The position numbers and the translations under genes were made by a program. This document shows positions 63,118 to 64,000 of a stretch of DNA of 64,000 nt, piece by piece (positions within the stretch are counted from its first letter, which is position 1; the number at the start of each line of letters is the position of its first letter). The DNA comes from DATAEE01 sp963725145 (lineage in GTDB: Bacteria > Acidobacteriota > Vicinamibacteria > Vicinamibacterales > 2-12-FULL-66-21): contig CAVRXL010000010.1 in the NCBI GenBank assembly GCA_963725145.1, forward strand, positions 1 to 64,000, written 5' to 3'. Below the pieces are notes generated by a model. The model worked only from the letters and a program-made list of their open reading frames with translations. It searched no databases and was not told the origin of the DNA.

Positions 63118-63690
63118 ATGCTGCCGCTTTACCATCGTTGCTTCACGGCTCTCTTGTTCGTCGGATTCCTGACCAGCTCGCCCGCCCTTGCGCAGGGCGT
63201 CGATCCGGACGCCGATCACCGCATCTTCAAGGCCGCCGCCTCGCGCGTGTCCACGTATACGCAATTCACGATTTTCGATGACGTGCGCGCGTCGGTGGAC
63301 GAGGGCGTCGTCACGCTCACCGGCAAGGTCACCATGCCGTACAAGCGGAACGACATCGAGAGGCGCATCGCGCGCGTGGATGGGGTGCGCCAGGTGGTGA
63401 ACCGAATCGACGTGCTCCCTGTTTCGATTTTCGACGACGAGCTTCGGCATCGGATCGCGCGACAGATCTACAGCAACCCCTCGTTCTGGCACTACGCCGC
63501 GATGGCCAATCCGCCTATCCACATCGTCGTGGATCGCGGAAGGGTGACGCTGACCGGTGTCGTGATGAGCGAGGTCGAGAAGATGCTCGCGCGGTCGATC
63601 GCGACGGGGTCCGGAGCGTTCTCGGTCACGAACGAGCTCCGCACCGAGGCGGAGGTGCAGGCCGAACTCGAGAAGATCGCTCGCAGGTAA
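63118..63690 (+). CDS. Exported double BON-domain protein
   Basis: The 190-residue protein has a signal peptide (about 1-26, ending SPALAQ) and two BON domains (RASVDEGVVTLTGKVTMPYKRNDIERRI and IHIVVDRGRVTLTGVVMSEVEKML). These are characteristic of OsmY-like periplasmic or outer-membrane-associated proteins. I chose the ATG 9 nt after AAGGAG; an earlier in-frame ATG (63109) abuts the site too closely. It may stabilise the envelope. Confidence 0.85.
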   Translation: MLPLYHRCFTALLFVGFLTSSPALAQGVDPDADHRIFKAAASRVSTYTQFTIFDDVRASVDEGVVTLTGKVTMPYKRNDIERRIARVDGVRQVVNRIDVLPVSIFDDELRHRIARQIYSNPSFWHYAAMANPPIHIVVDRGRVTLTGVVMSEVEKMLARSIATGSGAFSVTNELRTEAEVQAELEKIARR

Positions 63691-63713
63691 GCGAGCAACC
63701 GAACGGCTCCGGG

Positions 63714-63741
63714 CACGCCCGACCTGAAGGTCGGGCCTACA
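63714..63741. repeat. Palindromic repeat, copy 2 of 2
   Basis: CCCGACCT-GA-AGGTCGGG (63718-63735) followed by CCTACA, identical to 41141-41158 in the palindrome and its right flank. The flank supplies the stop codon of the neighbouring minus-strand gene. Confidence 0.7.
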
Positions 63742-64000
63742 ACTTCTTCTCGAGCCGTATCTCGTCGCGAATCGGAATCCCGCCGAAGCCGGCGGCGGGA
63801 GCGACCTTCAGATGCGGCAGGATGGCGCCGGGAACCAGCGTCGTGACGACATAGTCGCGGCGCTGGTAGAAGTAGAGCGCCGGCAGATTGTCGTTCGTCG
63901 TTGCGACCACGACGCGACCGAGGCCGCGGCTGCGGGCTGTGGCCTCCGCTTCCGCTACGAGATGCCCGCCGACGCCGGTGCGCTGCCACATGGGATCGGT
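63737..64000 (-). CDS. GNAT-family acetyltransferase (5' truncated by window edge)
   Basis: The visible 87 residues show the GNAT motif A (QRTGVGGHLVAEAEATARSRGLGRVVVATT) and the following ALYFYQRRDYVV segment. The N-terminal beta strands lie beyond the right window edge, so the start codon is not seen; an internal ATG at 63991 is not convincing. The frame continues to the edge. Acetylation substrate is unknown. The stop codon is provided by a palindromic repeat. Confidence 0.75.
   Translation of the reverse strand, partial: TDPMWQRTGVGGHLVAEAEATARSRGLGRVVVATTNDNLPALYFYQRRDYVVTTLVPGAILPHLKVAPAAGFGGIPIRDEIRLEKKL

Overview
The window is 64 kb of GC-rich bacterial chromosome. It looks like an Acidobacteriota genome, probably near the Vicinamibacteria. 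That is an inference from the ADOP-type two-unit ABC permease at the left end, the VWA, CnaB-barrel and copper-monooxygenase/cytochrome c secreted proteins, and the base composition. No 16S gene lies inside the window to settle it. Gene density is high, with many 1-8 bp start/stop overlaps and only short intergenic gaps. I see no prophage, IS element, CRISPR array or tRNA gene.

Layout. 1-410: tandem promoters and a boxA-like leader of what is probably an rRNA operon running leftward out of the window. 0.45-9.9 kb: ADOP permease, a sulfatase-fold membrane protein with a small partner, two methyltransferases, tyrS, a Tat-type metallophosphoesterase and an ICMT-like methyltransferase. 9.8-24.3 kb: a large purine block on the minus strand. 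One operon runs M16 peptidase-purB-purS-purQ-purL-purF-HEAT protein-purM-purN; a second runs purD-purE-mtaB; rlmN lies between them on the plus strand. 24.3-33.7 kb: rpsU with a structured leader, a zinc-ribbon protein, then a tightly overlapping surface-glycan operon (STAS, UbiA-type DPPR synthase, DUF362, a low-complexity protein, four GT4-like glycosyltransferases in two paralogous pairs). 33.7-44.2 kb, minus strand: secreted proteins, a c-type cytochrome/copper-monooxygenase-like protein, an NtrC/PDZ-sensor kinase pair, and a CnaB-barrel outer-membrane protein with a secreted partner. 44.3-49.1 kb: cyclase-family hydrolase, glgC, eno, gpmI. 49.1-59.1 kb: methylmalonyl-CoA mutase large subunit, two Dpp/Opp ATPases, a MacB-like ATPase, a frameshifted acs, inositol-1-phosphate synthase, a methyltransferase and an SDR. 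59.3-64 kb: a TonB protein with an unusual N-terminal HTH-like domain, a membrane protein, a VWA protein, a ZIP transporter, a BON protein and a truncated GNAT.

The most unusual theme is repetitive DNA that enters coding sequences in frame. A perfect 30-bp palindrome lies inside eno, and a close sibling lies just after gpmI. Arrays of degenerate 7- or 9-bp units, several with an inverted second array, encode the tails of PurD, a MacB-like ATPase and a surface-operon protein, and an insertion in one glycosyltransferase. This resembles in principle the protein-invading palindromes of Rickettsia, but with different sequences.

A second theme is transcription. Several first genes have a TANNNT hexamer 5-11 nt before the start codon and no Shine-Dalgarno, suggesting leaderless mRNAs. 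One 28-bp divergent gap holds overlapping back-to-back -10 elements. All functional calls come from reading motifs by eye; no database search was possible.
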